Notes: generated from the letters alone by a model not told the origin. Shown: positions 40,063 through 51,137, counted from the first letter of the stretch. The stretch is 64,000 nt of DNA from Cellulomonas_A sp047229345 (GCF_047229345.1 NZ_JBFTER010000002.1:1-64000), one strand, 5' to 3'. Made by a program: numbers and translations.

Positions 40063-40626
40063 TCACCCCGGCAGCGCGACGCCGGCCCACCGCTCGCCCA
40101 CGGCGGTGACCGTGATGGTCCGCACCCCCGCGGAGGGGTCGTCGTCCGACCCGGTCGCCGCGTCGCCGCGCGGTCGGCGAAGGGCGATCTCGAGCCGGTC
40201 TTGCGCGAGCGCCTCGACGAGCCCCTCACCCCACTCGACCACGGTCACGGACTCGTCGAGGCTCGCGTCGAGGTCGAGCGCGTCGACCTCGTCGAGCGAG
40301 CCGAGCCGGTACGCGTCGACGTGCACGAGGGGGGTTCCCGTCGTCGTCACCGCTCCCGCGTGCGCGCCGTCGGCCTCGTCCGCAGCCGAACGGGCCAGCG
40401 GCGGGTGCACGCGCGCGATGATGAACGTCGGCGACGCGACCTGCCCCCGCACGCCGAGCCCTGCGCCGATGCCCTGCGTGAGCGTCGTCTTCCCGGCGCC
40501 GAGGTCACCCGTGAGGATCACGAGGTCGCCCGCCCGCAGCACTCCCGCGAGCGCCCGGCCGTACGCGCGCGTCGCGTCGGCGTCGGCCAGCTCGACGACG
40601 ACGCGCTGCTCGCCCGCCCCGCTCAC
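40063..40626 (-). CDS. tsaE: tRNA t6A modification ATPase TsaE
   Basis: 187 aa, GTG overlapping the alr stop. A P-loop ATPase with Walker A GDLGAGKTTLTQ near residue 40, the conserved ASPTF turn, HVDAYRLGS and VEWGEG. TsaE drives the TsaBD cycle by ATP hydrolysis. A 15-20 residue insertion after ARVHPPLA makes it slightly longer than E. coli TsaE. It is coupled to alr, as in mycobacteria. Confidence 0.94.
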   Translation of the reverse strand: MSGAGEQRVVVELADADATRAYGRALAGVLRAGDLVILTGDLGAGKTTLTQGIGAGLGVRGQVASPTFIIARVHPPLARSAADEADGAHAGAVTTTGTPLVHVDAYRLGSLDEVDALDLDASLDESVTVVEWGEGLVEALAQDRLEIALRRPRGDAATGSDDDPSAGVRTITVTAVGERWAGVALPG

Positions 40627-41951
40627 CGGCCGGCCCGCGCGGGCTCGGTGGTCACGGGAGCGGCGGTCCCGGGAACGGCTGACGTCCGGGGTGGCGGCGG
40701 CGCGTCCCCGGCGTCGAGCATCGTCCGCTCACCCGACACGCCCGACGACGCGGGAGCGGCGGCGGTGCGCGCGGTCCCGTCCGCGGCGCCGTCCACCGCC
40801 TGCTCGCTGTCGACGTGCACGCGGGGCACCCGCGCACCGAGGCGCGTCACGATCTCATAGCTGATGGTCCCCGCGGAGCGCGCCCAGTCCTCGGCCGTGG
40901 GGCCGCCGTCCGCGCCGGTGCCGAACAGCACGACCCGGTCGCCCGGCTGCTCCCCCGCGTCCGGCCCGAGGTCGAGAACGACCTGGTCCATGCACACCCG
41001 ACCGGCGATCGGCACCCGCCGACCGCCCACGAGGACGGGCGCCCCCGGGTGACCCGGGCCGCCCGACGCGTGGCGCGGGATGCCGTCGGCGTACCCGACG
41101 GGGACGACGCCGAGCACCGTGCGGGTCGACGTCGTGTAGGCGTGCGCGTACGAGACGCCCTGACCGGCGCCGACGGTCTTGACGGTCGCGAGCTGCGCCT
41201 CGAACGTCATCGCCGGGACGAGCCCGTACTCCGCGGGACCGCCGAGCTGCGGGACGGGCGAGAGCCCGTACACCGCGATCCCGGGGCGCACCAGGTCGTA
41301 GTGCACCGCGGGGCTCGTGAGCGTCGCCGCGGAGTTCGCGAGGTGGCGCACCTCGAGGTGCGCGCCGCGGGACTCCGCGAGGCGGACGGCGTCCGCGAAG
41401 ACCTCGGCCTGCGCGAGCACCGTGGGGTGCGCCGGCTCGTCGGCGAACGCGAGGTGCGACCAGATGCCGACGACCTCGACCGCGCCCTCGGCCTGCGCGC
41501 GCAGCGCGGCGTCGAGGACGTCCGGGAGGTCGGCGGGGGTCAGGCCGTTGCGGCCGAGCCCCGTGTCGACCTTGAGGTGCACGCGCGCGGTGCGGCCGGT
41601 GCGGCGTGCCGCGTCGACGACCGCGTCGAGCGCCCAGGCGCCGGCGACCGAGACGTCGACGTCCGCCTCGAGCAGCGCGTCGAACGGGGCACCGGGGGCG
41701 TGCAGCCACGTCAGGAGGCGCCCGCCGACGCCGGCCGCCCGCAGCTCGAGCGCCTCGGCGGCCTGCGCGGCACCGAGCCACGTCGCTCCCCCGGCGAGCG
41801 CCGCGCGTGCGCTCGGCACCAGGCCGTGACCGTAGGCGTCGGCCTTGACCACCGCCATGACCTGCGCGCCGGGCGCGTGCTGCGCGAGCGCGCGGACGTT
41901 CCCGCGGATCGCGGCGAGGTCGACGACGGCACGGGCGGGGTAGTCGCTCAC
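40623..41951 (-). CDS. alr: Alanine racemase
   Basis: 442 aa, GTG start. PLP-dependent conversion of L- to D-alanine for peptidoglycan. The PLP lysine is K36 in VVKADAYGHG; the catalytic Tyr is in GVSYAHAYTT; RVCMDQVVLDLG lies in the C-terminal beta domain. The protein is about 60 residues longer than usual because of a disordered Ala/Pro/Thr tail after RVPRVHVDSEQ. It heads the alr-tsaE-tsaB-rimI group; GAGACT 6 nt before the start could be a leaderless -10 box. Confidence 0.95.
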   Translation of the reverse strand: MSDYPARAVVDLAAIRGNVRALAQHAPGAQVMAVVKADAYGHGLVPSARAALAGGATWLGAAQAAEALELRAAGVGGRLLTWLHAPGAPFDALLEADVDVSVAGAWALDAVVDAARRTGRTARVHLKVDTGLGRNGLTPADLPDVLDAALRAQAEGAVEVVGIWSHLAFADEPAHPTVLAQAEVFADAVRLAESRGAHLEVRHLANSAATLTSPAVHYDLVRPGIAVYGLSPVPQLGGPAEYGLVPAMTFEAQLATVKTVGAGQGVSYAHAYTTSTRTVLGVVPVGYADGIPRHASGGPGHPGAPVLVGGRRVPIAGRVCMDQVVLDLGPDAGEQPGDRVVLFGTGADGGPTAEDWARSAGTISYEIVTRLGARVPRVHVDSEQAVDGAADGTARTAAAPASSGVSGERTMLDAGDAPPPPRTSAVPGTAAPVTTEPARAGR

Positions 41952-42092
41952 CCGGCCAGTCTCCCACCGGTGGACGACCGCTCGTGGTCACCCGGCGAGG
42001 ACCCGGCGCGTCCGTGGCCGGTCCACCGGCGCCCCGGGGGCGACGCAGTCCCGGTACGCCGAGACGCGTGCGTCCGCGCGACCACCCATGTC

Positions 42093-42170
42093 CGGCTGGG
42101 ACGCACCCCGGTCCACGGCTGGGCCGCACCCGGTCCTGTCAACGGCTGGGACGCACCACGGCCCCGTCCA
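42093..42170. repeat. Three imperfect tandem repeats upstream of alr
   Basis: Three units of 23-28 bp each begin CGGCTGGG and continue with CGCACC and CGGTCC-like sequence (starts at 42093, 42116, 42143). They lie between the kinase gene end and alr. Confidence 0.5.
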
Positions 42171-42184
42171 CGGCGTCCGGCCCG

Positions 42185-42799
42185 CTAGACCCGGACGACC
42201 ACGTCCGCCCCCGCCCGTGTCCCGGCGACGAGCCGGGCGTTGCGTTCGTCCGGCCCGTGCGCCCACGCGCGCGCGGCGTCGGGGTCCTTGCCGAACCGCT
42301 CGTGCCGCGCGACGAGCCGTGCCAGGCGCACGTCGTCGTCCGGTTCCACGAACCACACCTCGTCGAGCAGCGCCCGCACCGGCCCGAACCCCGCGTCGTC
42401 GAGCAGCAGGTAGTTGCCCTCCGTGACGACGAGGGGCGTGGTCGCCGGGACGGCGATGGCGCCCGCGACGCCGTTGCGCAGGTCGCGCCGGTACTCGGGT
42501 GCGTACACGACGTCGTCGTCCCCGCCGCGCAGCCGGTGCAGCAGCGCGACGTAGCCCGCCGCGTCGAACGTGTCCGGCGCACCCTTGCGGTCCGCCAGCC
42601 CGAGGCGCTCGAGCTCGGTCTGCGCGAGGTGGAACCCGTCCATCGGGACGACGACGCACCGCGCGCCGAACGTCGCGGCGAGCTCCGCGGCCAGCGTCGA
42701 CTTGCCCGCGCCCGGCGCGCCCGCGATCCCGAGCAGCTGCCGCCCGCCGCGTGCGAGCAGCGCCCGCACGCGGTCCGCGAGCGCCTCGGTGAGGATCAC
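42185..42799 (-). CDS. P-loop nucleoside/nucleotide kinase family protein
   Basis: 204 aa from the GTG overlapping the stop of the NAD(P)HX repair gene (GTGA). Walker A GIAGAPGAGKST at about residues 23-34, VVVPMDGFHLAQTELERLGL and the Walker-type VVTEGNYLLLDD place it in the uridine kinase/pantothenate kinase-like group of small-metabolite kinases. The RKGAPDTFDAAGYV segment is typical. The substrate is not clear; related proteins are annotated as nucleoside or sugar kinases. Coupling to the upstream repair gene suggests co-expression only. Confidence 0.8.
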   Translation of the reverse strand: MILTEALADRVRALLARGGRQLLGIAGAPGAGKSTLAAELAATFGARCVVVPMDGFHLAQTELERLGLADRKGAPDTFDAAGYVALLHRLRGGDDDVVYAPEYRRDLRNGVAGAIAVPATTPLVVTEGNYLLLDDAGFGPVRALLDEVWFVEPDDDVRLARLVARHERFGKDPDAARAWAHGPDERNARLVAGTRAGADVVVRV

Positions 42800-44394
42800 G
42801 ACGCGAGCAGCTCGGCGACGGTCCGGGGCAGCGCCTCCGCGACCGCGAGCGCCCCGACCGGGCCCCCGGGGTTCGCGACGTGCGCCGCGCGCCCGTGCAC
42901 GAGAGTCGCGCACGCCGCGAGCGCCGCGACGAGCGACGGCTCGCCCGCCAGGTCCTGGGCCCGGCCGGCGAGCAGCGCGCCGAGCACCCCGGCGAGGACG
43001 TCGCCCGCACCGGCGGTCGCGAGCCACGCGGGACCGTCGGCCTGCGCGTACACGGCGTCGTCCGGCCCGACGACGAGCGTCGTGGCCCCCTTGAGCAGGA
43101 CCGTCGCCCGCGTGAGCTCGCGGGCGCGCCTCGCCCAGCGCAGCGGCTCCGCCTCGACCTGCGCGCGGTCGACGTCCTCGCCGCGCGCGCTCAGCAGCGT
43201 CGCGAGCTCCCCCGCGTGCGGGGTCAGCACGACCCACGGGGCGAGCCGCTCGGGCAGGAGGGTCAGCGCGCCCGCGTCGACGACGGCGGGCAGCTCCTGG
43301 GCCAGCACGCCCGCGAGCGCGCCGTGCACCCGCTCGGCCTGTGCCGAGTCGGTCGGGTCGACCCCCGGGCCGAGCACCCACGCCTGGACGCGTCCGTCCC
43401 CGGCGACGACCTCGGGCCGGTGCGAGACGACGGCCGCGGTGACGCCCGGCGAGCCGAGGTAGCGGACCATGCCGACCCCGGCGTGCACCGCGGCGGAGAC
43501 GGTCAGCACCGCGGCGCCCGGGTACGCGGGCGTCCCGGCGACGACGCCGACGACGCCGCGCGTGTACTTGTGCGCGCCGTGGCCGGGCACGGGCCACAGC
43601 GCGGCCGCGTCACGGGCCTCGAGGCGCGCGACGGCGGGCCGGGCGTCGCCCAGGGCCAGGCCGATGTCCACCGCCTCGACGCGTCCGGCGTACGCGCACG
43701 CCGGCGGCACGAGCAGCGCGGGCTTCGGGGCCCCGAACGTCACCGTCACGTCGGCGCGCAGCACCCCGCCTGGCTCGTGGGCCGGGGCGTGCCCGGACCC
43801 GTTCGACGACCCCGGACGCGGCACGTCGCCGTCGTCCACCCCGACGCCGCTCGGGACGTCGACGGCCACGACGCACGGGCCGTCGCCGCGCCCGTGCGCG
43901 CGCTCGTCCGTCACGAGCTCGCCGAGCAGCGCGAGCACCTCAGCCCCCGGTCCCCGCACCGCGCCCCGCCCGGCGGTCGCGCCGATGCCGAGCACGCCGT
44001 CGAGCACGACGTCGGCCGTGAACGCCTCGGCGATCGCGTCGCCCGGCCACACCCGTACCCCGGGACCCCCGTCGGCGACGCTCACGACGCTGCCACCCGC
44101 GGACCGGAGCGCCGCCAGCCCGCCCTCGTGCAGCCGCTCGGACGTCGCGACCGCGAGCACGGTGACCCCGCGCCGGGCCAGGAGCGCACCCGCGTGCAGG
44201 GCGTCTCCGCCGTTGTTCCCGCCGCCGGCGAGCACCACGACCCGGCTCCCCGCCACGCGCCCGCGCCGCGCACGCAGCTCCCGGACGACCACCCCGGCGA
44301 GCGCGAACGCCGCCCGGTCCATCAGCGGGACACCCGCGGCGAGCAGCGGCTCCTCGGCGGCGCGGACGTCCACGGCGGTGTAGGCGACGATCAC
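42796..44394 (-). CDS. nnr: Bifunctional NAD(P)H-hydrate epimerase / ADP-dependent dehydratase
   Basis: 532 aa from the GTG at 44394. The N-terminal YjeF_N domain (about 1-230, with VVVLAGGGNNGGDALHAG) epimerises NAD(P)HX. The C-terminal ribokinase-like domain (about 250-532, with AHKYTRGVVGVVAG, VLTPHAGELATLL and GAGDVLAGVLGALL) dehydrates it with ADP. Together they repair hydrated nicotinamide cofactors. The two-domain fusion is the common bacterial form. It is preceded by a 227-bp gap holding four 23-bp repeats. Confidence 0.94.
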   Translation of the reverse strand: MIVAYTAVDVRAAEEPLLAAGVPLMDRAAFALAGVVVRELRARRGRVAGSRVVVLAGGGNNGGDALHAGALLARRGVTVLAVATSERLHEGGLAALRSAGGSVVSVADGGPGVRVWPGDAIAEAFTADVVLDGVLGIGATAGRGAVRGPGAEVLALLGELVTDERAHGRGDGPCVVAVDVPSGVGVDDGDVPRPGSSNGSGHAPAHEPGGVLRADVTVTFGAPKPALLVPPACAYAGRVEAVDIGLALGDARPAVARLEARDAAALWPVPGHGAHKYTRGVVGVVAGTPAYPGAAVLTVSAAVHAGVGMVRYLGSPGVTAAVVSHRPEVVAGDGRVQAWVLGPGVDPTDSAQAERVHGALAGVLAQELPAVVDAGALTLLPERLAPWVVLTPHAGELATLLSARGEDVDRAQVEAEPLRWARRARELTRATVLLKGATTLVVGPDDAVYAQADGPAWLATAGAGDVLAGVLGALLAGRAQDLAGEPSLVAALAACATLVHGRAAHVANPGGPVGALAVAEALPRTVAELLAS

Positions 44395-44473
44395 GCGCCC
44401 ATCTTGGCGGAGTCGGGGGCGCCTGCGCTCGGCGGCCCGCGGCGGCGGGGTGCGGCGGCGGGGTGCGGGGCAC

Positions 44474-44565
44474 GAGAGGCAGGATGCGCGAGCGTCGGGA
44501 GGCCGGACGCGCGAGCGGCGGGAGGCAGGTCGCCCGAGAGCCGGGAGGCCGGACGCCCGAGGGGC
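44474..44565. repeat. Four tandem 23-bp repeats
   Basis: Four head-to-tail units of exactly 23 bp (44474-44496, 44497-44519, 44520-44542, 44543-44565). The core is GGGAGGC, then GG, CGC and CGAG. Units differ by a few substitutions but not in length. They lie in the divergent promoter region of nnr and the F420 oxidoreductase gene. Confidence 0.75.
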
Positions 44566-44607
44566 GGACACCGCAGCCTCTCGACGGGCGCGGAGCGGGC
44601 CCGGCGG

Positions 44608-44613
44608 TAGGTT
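44608..44613 (+). promoter_or_regulatory. Candidate leaderless -10 box of the F420 oxidoreductase gene
   Basis: TAGGTT is 8 nt before the ATG; no ribosome site is present. It directly follows the 23-bp repeat array. Confidence 0.4.
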
Positions 44614-44621
44614 CTGGTTCC

Positions 44622-45608
44622 ATGCGCTTCGGACTCTTCATCCCCCAGGGCTGGCGGCAGGACCTCACCGGGATCGCCACGGCCGACCACTGGAACGTCA
44701 TGAACGGGCTCGCCCAGCACGCCGACACCGGCGACGTCTGGGAGTCCATCTGGGTCTACGACCACTTCCACGCCGTCCCGGAGCCCAACGGCGAGGCGAC
44801 GCACGAGGCGTGGAGCCTCATCAACGCGTACGCCGCGAGCACGCGCCGCGTCCGCCTCGGCCAGATGTGCACGTGCATGGCGTACCGCAACCCCGCGTAC
44901 CTCGCGAAGGTCGCCGCGACGGCGGACGTCATCAGCGGCGGCCGCGTCGAGATGGGCATCGGCGCCGGCTGGTACGAGCACGAGTGGCGCGCGTACGGCT
45001 ACGGCTTCCCGCGCGCCGGGGAGCGCCTCGCGATGCTCGACGAGGGCGTGCAGATCTTCAAGCAGCTCTGGACGAACGGCACCGCGACGCTCGACGGCAA
45101 GCACTACCAGGTCGACGGCGCGCAGCTCTCGCCGCTGCCGCTGCAGACCGACGGCCCGCCGCTGTGGATCGCGGGCGGCGGAGAGCAGAAGACGCTGCGC
45201 ATCGCCGCGGAGCACGCGCAGTACACGAACTTCGACGGGACGCCCGAGACGTTCACGCACAAGTCCGAGGTGCTGCGGGGGCACTGCGAGGCGATCGGGC
45301 GACCGTTCGAGGAGATCACGCGCTCGGCCAACTACAACGTCGTCATCGGCGCGACCGAGGCCGAGGTGGACGACCGCATCGCGTGGGCCGAGGAGCACTA
45401 CGCGCTCACGGTCCCGAACAAGGCCCCGGAGCTCGCCCAGCAGCTGCGGCACGGCCCGCTCGTCGGGACGCCCGAGCAGATCGTCGACAAGCTCCGCGAG
45501 CTCGAGGGCCTCGGGATGACGTACGCGATCACGTACTTCGCCGAGGCCGCGTACGACCGCTCGGGCATCGAGCTGTTCGAGCGCGAGGTCGTCCCGGCGC
45601 TGCGCTGA
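44622..45608 (+). CDS. LLM-class F420-dependent oxidoreductase
   Basis: 328 aa, ATG start. Luciferase-like TIM barrel: RFGLFIPQGW at the N-terminus, IWVYDHFHAVP, LGQMCTCMAYRNPAYLAKVAA, GRVEMGIGAGWYEHEW and PPLWIAGGGEQKTLRIAAEHA. These are the usual F420-binding features of actinobacterial members, which act on diverse small molecules; the substrate is unknown. It is a single gene closed by a hairpin. With the split-barrel and reductase genes at 9-14 kb it supports that the organism makes F420. Confidence 0.85.
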   Translation: MRFGLFIPQGWRQDLTGIATADHWNVMNGLAQHADTGDVWESIWVYDHFHAVPEPNGEATHEAWSLINAYAASTRRVRLGQMCTCMAYRNPAYLAKVAATADVISGGRVEMGIGAGWYEHEWRAYGYGFPRAGERLAMLDEGVQIFKQLWTNGTATLDGKHYQVDGAQLSPLPLQTDGPPLWIAGGGEQKTLRIAAEHAQYTNFDGTPETFTHKSEVLRGHCEAIGRPFEEITRSANYNVVIGATEAEVDDRIAWAEEHYALTVPNKAPELAQQLRHGPLVGTPEQIVDKLRELEGLGMTYAITYFAEAAYDRSGIELFEREVVPALR

Positions 45609-45637
45609 CCGGCGCCCCCGACCCGCACCGCTCGGCC

Positions 45638-45665
45638 GGGCCGCTCTCCTGCGGGAGGGCGGCCC
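45638..45665 (+). terminator. Terminator hairpin after the F420 oxidoreductase gene
   Basis: GGGCCGC (45638-45644) pairs with GCGGCCC (45659-45665), with an additional CTCC/GGAG pairing inside. It is 30 bp after the stop. Confidence 0.6.
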
Positions 45666-45755
45666 GCGTCGTGCCGGGGCTGAGCTGCGCCCCTGGCCGG
45701 CGGCGCCCCGGGGCAGGACCGGGTCACGGCCCCGTGCTCGGACCGTCGCCCGCGG

Positions 45756-46115
45756 TCAGGCCGGGTCGCGCTCCGCGACCACGACCGCCGACGCGATCCC
45801 CGCGTCGTGCGAGATCGACAGGTGGAAGCGCGCGACGCCGAGCTCGTCGGCGCGGGCCGCGACCGTCCCGACCACCTCGACGACCGGCTGCTGGCCGGGC
45901 ACGCGCCGCACCGTCGCGTCCTGCCAGCTCATCCCCGCGGGCGCCCCGAGCGACTTGGCGATCGCCTCCTTGGCGGCGAACCGGGCGGCGAGCGACGCGG
46001 GCGGCAGGTGGCGCTCGTCGGGCGTGAAGAGCCGTTCGAGCAGGCCCGGGGCGCGCTCGAGCGTCGCGACGAACCGCGCGACGTCCACGACGTCGATCCC
46101 GACGCCGACGATCAC
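45756..46115 (-). CDS. acpS: Holo-[acyl-carrier-protein] synthase
   Basis: 119 aa, GTG start. It transfers 4'-phosphopantetheine from CoA to acyl carrier protein. Both metal/substrate motifs are present: GVGIDVVDVARF near the N-terminus and RFAAKEAIAKSLG near residue 45. LSISHDAGIASAVVV is at the end. Typical length. It lies 94 bp downstream of glmS on the same strand, the usual actinobacterial order. Confidence 0.95.
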   Translation of the reverse strand: MIVGVGIDVVDVARFVATLERAPGLLERLFTPDERHLPPASLAARFAAKEAIAKSLGAPAGMSWQDATVRRVPGQQPVVEVVGTVAARADELGVARFHLSISHDAGIASAVVVAERDPA

Positions 46116-46209
46116 CGGGCGACCTGCGCAGCCGGAGCCGGCCGGTCGACCCGCGCGGGGCCCGCGAGCGGGGCGGCACGGACCGCCGGCACCCGCCCGC
46201 GGCCCGCGC

Positions 46210-48066
<1,857 letters not shown>

Positions 48067-48073
48067 GGGGGGG

Positions 48074-48079
48074 AGTCTA
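48074..48079 (-). promoter_or_regulatory. Candidate leaderless -10 box of glmS
   Basis: TAGACT on the minus strand is separated from the ATG by exactly seven C residues. No Shine-Dalgarno sequence is possible in that stretch. Confidence 0.55.
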
Positions 48080-48176
48080 CGGGCGCGCACGCGGGACTCA
48101 CGGTGATCTGCGGCACGTCCGGCGGGCGGCTCCGTCCGCCGTGCTCGCACGTGCCGGGCGGCACGGCCCCGTCCGG

Positions 48177-48182
48177 CAGAAT
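48177..48182 (+). promoter_or_regulatory. Candidate leaderless -10 box of coaA
   Basis: CAGAAT is 7 nt before the GTG at 48190. If used, the ATG at 48181 would lie inside the promoter and could not be the start. Confidence 0.4.
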
Positions 48183-48189
48183 GCTCTTC

Positions 48190-49146
48190 GTGGCCCCCTC
48201 CGCCCTCGCGCCGTCGTCCCCGTACGTCGACCTCGACCGGTCCGCGTGGGCACGGCTGAGCGAGTCCACCCCGCTGCCGCTCACGGACGCCGACGTCACG
48301 CGCCTGCGCGGGCTCGGCGACCCGATCGACCTCGCCGAGGTGGACGCGGTCTACCGTCCCCTCTCCCGGCTGCTCGACCTGTACGTCGGCGCGACGCGCG
48401 GCCTGCACGAGGCCTCGAGCACGTTCCTGCGCGAGGACACCGGCAGCACGCCGTACGTCATCGGCGTCGCCGGGTCCGTGGCGGTCGGCAAGTCGACGAC
48501 CGCGCGGCTGCTGCGCGAGCTCATGGCCCGCTGGCCCGCGACCCCGCGCGTCGAGCTCCTCACGACCGACGGCTTCCTGTACCCGAACGCCGAGCTCGAG
48601 CGCCGCGGGCTCATGGACCGCAAGGGCTTCCCGGAGTCCTACGACCGGCGCGCGCTCGTGCGGTTCCTGACCAAGGTGAAGGCGGGCCGCCCCGAGGTCC
48701 GCGCACCGGTGTACGACCACCTGACGTACGACATCGTGCCGGGCGCCGAGGTCGTCGTGCGACGCCCGGACGTGCTCATCGTCGAGGGCCTCAACGTGCT
48801 GCAGCCGGCCCGCCCGTCGCTCGACGGCGGCGTCTCGAACCTCGCCGTGAGCGACTTCTTCGACTTCTCGATCTACGTCGACGCCCGCACCGCGGACGTC
48901 CGCCAGTGGTACGTGGACCGGTTCCTGTCGCTGCGGGCGACCGCATTCGCCCGCCCCGAGTCGTACTTCCACCGCTACGCGTCGCTCTCCGACGACCAGG
49001 CCGTGACGCGCGCCGAGGCGATCTGGGACGCGATCAACGCCCCGAACCTCGAGCGCAACATCGTGCCGACGCGCAGCCGGGCGACGCTCGTGCTCACCAA
49101 GGGCCCCGACCACGCCGTCCAGCGCGTCCGGCTCCGCAAGCTCTGA
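48190..49146 (+). CDS. coaA: Type I pantothenate kinase
   Basis: 318 aa from GTG; an in-frame ATG nine bases upstream would add three residues but overlaps the likely -10 box. Walker A GVAGSVAVGKST lies near residue 95. LLTTDGFLYPNAELERRGLMDRKGFPESYD is the CoaA signature region, and VYDHLTYDIV and VEGLNVLQ follow. It phosphorylates pantothenate, the first and regulated step of CoA synthesis. It is divergent from glmS across 123 bp, with both genes apparently leaderless. Confidence 0.95.
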   Translation: MAPSALAPSSPYVDLDRSAWARLSESTPLPLTDADVTRLRGLGDPIDLAEVDAVYRPLSRLLDLYVGATRGLHEASSTFLREDTGSTPYVIGVAGSVAVGKSTTARLLRELMARWPATPRVELLTTDGFLYPNAELERRGLMDRKGFPESYDRRALVRFLTKVKAGRPEVRAPVYDHLTYDIVPGAEVVVRRPDVLIVEGLNVLQPARPSLDGGVSNLAVSDFFDFSIYVDARTADVRQWYVDRFLSLRATAFARPESYFHRYASLSDDQAVTRAEAIWDAINAPNLERNIVPTRSRATLVLTKGPDHAVQRVRLRKL

Positions 49147-49231
49147 GCCCCCGGCGGGCGACCGGCGCGGCGCGGGCCCCCGGACAGCGGCCGCGACCCG
49201 GGTCAGGGCGTGGGGCCGCCCGTGACCGCCC

Positions 49232-49849
49232 TCACGGAGTCGGTGTCGCGGTGACCCGCGCGGCGAGCAGGTCCACCGGGAAGTGCTCCTCGCCCGTCGT
49301 GTCGAGCCGCTCGACCGCCGCCGTGAGCTGCTCGGTCGGCGCGCCGCACGAGTCCACGGGGCGCGCCGCCCGCACCGCGCGCCCGAGCGCGTCGACGAGC
49401 CACAGCTCCCACGCGGGGGACGCCGGGGCCGCGCACGCCTGGTCCGAGCGCACCGGCTCGGACGGCTGCTCCAGGGCCTCGAGCAGCGGCGCGAGGTCGC
49501 CCTCGAGCTGCCGCACGGTGACCGCGGCCCACACGCCGTCGGCGTCCGTGAGCCGCTCCCCGCTCACGCACTGCACGGCGGTGACGGGCGTGAAGGCCTC
49601 GGGGACGGCCCCCGGCTCGGGGACGTCCGGGTGCGCGGTGCCCGACGCGTCGTCGGCGCGCAGCCCCAGCGAGGCGATGACCTGCGGTGCGAGGCAGTCG
49701 GCCCGCGGTGCCGTCTCGGCCTCGGCGGGGAGCGGGTCGCCCGCACCCGCGCAGCCGGCCAGCGCCGCGCAGGCGAGCGCGCCGCCGACGAGCATGACCA
49801 GGCGCCCTCCGGGGCTCCCTCGCCCACGCCCCTCGTGTCGTCGTCGCAT
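49232..49849 (-). CDS. Predicted lipoprotein of unknown function
   Basis: 205 aa from ATG behind GGGGGA. A basic N-terminus and a hydrophobic stretch end in the lipobox LAGC with Cys33, so the protein should be lipid-anchored on the outer face of the membrane. The mature part is about 170 residues with four further cysteines (DCLAPQ, AVQCVS, DQACAAP, DSCGAP), which could form two disulfides. No known domain was recognised. It lies between coaA (convergent) and a DedA gene on the same strand. Confidence 0.75.
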   Translation of the reverse strand: MRRRHEGRGRGSPGGRLVMLVGGALACAALAGCAGAGDPLPAEAETAPRADCLAPQVIASLGLRADDASGTAHPDVPEPGAVPEAFTPVTAVQCVSGERLTDADGVWAAVTVRQLEGDLAPLLEALEQPSEPVRSDQACAAPASPAWELWLVDALGRAVRAARPVDSCGAPTEQLTAAVERLDTTGEEHFPVDLLAARVTATPTP

Positions 49850-49996
49850 GCCGAATCCCCCGCTCGCCCCCTGCCGGCCCGCGCACCGAGGGAGCACCTG
49901 AGAGGTGGTCCGGTGGGCGGGAGGGACGACAGCGGTGTCGTCCCATGACCAGCGTAGGACGGACCCCGGCGGAGGGCGCCGGACGAGACCAGATCG

Positions 49997-50767
49997 TTAA
50001 CCCGGGTGCGCGGATCGTTGCGGAGACGTGATCGGCCGCGCCGCGCGGGGGTCGGTCCCGGTCTTCACGCGCGTCTCGTGCAGCAGCGGGCCCGCCGGAC
50101 CGGCGTCCGCCGCGGGGTCGTCGGCCGGGTCGGGCGCTGCGGCGAGGTCGCGCAGGATGCTCTGCTCGAGCACCGGGACGCCCGGCTGCAGCCACCGGCG
50201 CAGGACCCAGTCGATGAGCAGACCGACGACGACGCCGATCACGACACCGGCCACGACGGCGATGACGGGGTGGTCGTGCAGCCACGCCCCCGCGCCGACC
50301 CCGATGGCCGTCCCGTACACCGCCCACGTCACCGCGGCCAGCCCGGTCAGCGCGACGAAGCGGCGGCGCCGGTAGCCCAGCGCGCCCGCCGTCATGTTCA
50401 CCGCGACGCGTCCCACGGGGATGTACCGCGCGGCGAGGATGAACGACGAGCCACGGTTCGCCAGCGCGTGCTCGGCCCACGCCAGCGTCGCCCGGCCGCG
50501 CCTGCCGCGCAGGAACCGGACGCGGTGCACGTCGACCCGGCTGCCGATCGCGTAGGCGATCTGGTCACCCGTGAACGCTCCCGCCGCGGCCGACGCCACG
50601 AGGAGCCACAGGTTCGGCCCGTCCCCGACCATCGCCGTCGCCGCGACGGCGATGACGACGGACTCGCTCGGGACCGGCGGGAAGAACCCGTCGATCGTCG
50701 CGAACACGTAGATCCCCAGGTAGATCCACCCGGAGCCCGCGAGCGCGAGGATCCACTCCTCCAGCAC
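49997..50767 (-). CDS. DedA/VTT-family membrane protein
   Basis: 256 aa, GTG start. DedA (SNARE-associated, VTT) fold: IDGFFPPVPSESVVIAVA, AFTGDQIAYAIGSR and RYIPVGRVAVNMTAGALGY (with the conserved membrane-embedded Arg). Several hydrophobic segments lead to a helix at 175-195 and then a 55-residue hydrophilic Ala/Asp/Pro tail. The family includes flippases for undecaprenyl phosphate and polar lipids; the substrate here is not visible. Confidence 0.85.
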   Translation of the reverse strand: MLEEWILALAGSGWIYLGIYVFATIDGFFPPVPSESVVIAVAATAMVGDGPNLWLLVASAAAGAFTGDQIAYAIGSRVDVHRVRFLRGRRGRATLAWAEHALANRGSSFILAARYIPVGRVAVNMTAGALGYRRRRFVALTGLAAVTWAVYGTAIGVGAGAWLHDHPVIAVVAGVVIGVVVGLLIDWVLRRWLQPGVPVLEQSILRDLAAAPDPADDPAADAGPAGPLLHETRVKTGTDPRAARPITSPQRSAHPG

Positions 50768-51137
50768 CAGTCATCAGCTCCACTAGGTCGTGGCAGCGAA
50801 GCCGCCGGCGAGGTCGTCCTCCTCACGGTAGGTCGCCGTCACCGGGCGCCGGAATGGGGGAAGCCCCCCAGACGACCCCCAGCGACCCCCAGGTGACCCC
50901 AGGGTGCGTGCCCTCCCGTTCCCCTCGATCGTGCTGGACACGGGCCTGGTGACGCGTCCGTCGAGCGGATGAGATCGCGTCCAGGACGCTACTCCGAGGG
51001 GCCGACCGAGCGACACCTGATACCCCGTCGCACGACCGAGGGCGCCCCAAGGTGCGCCGGGGAGCACCGCGCGGCACGACCTGCGGCGGCGGCGCGCTCG
51101 ACCTGGGGTGGTGGCGGGAGAGGCCGCGCCCGGCGGC
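50768..51137. other. 370-bp intergenic region with CCCCCAG-type repeats
   Basis: No supported gene. Around 50867-50910 there are four closely spaced copies of a CCCCAG motif (CCCCCCAG, CCCCCAG, CCCCCAG, CCCCAG) joined by ACGA, CGA and GTGA. The remainder should contain the promoter of the DedA gene, but no clear -35/-10 pair was found. Confidence 0.4.
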
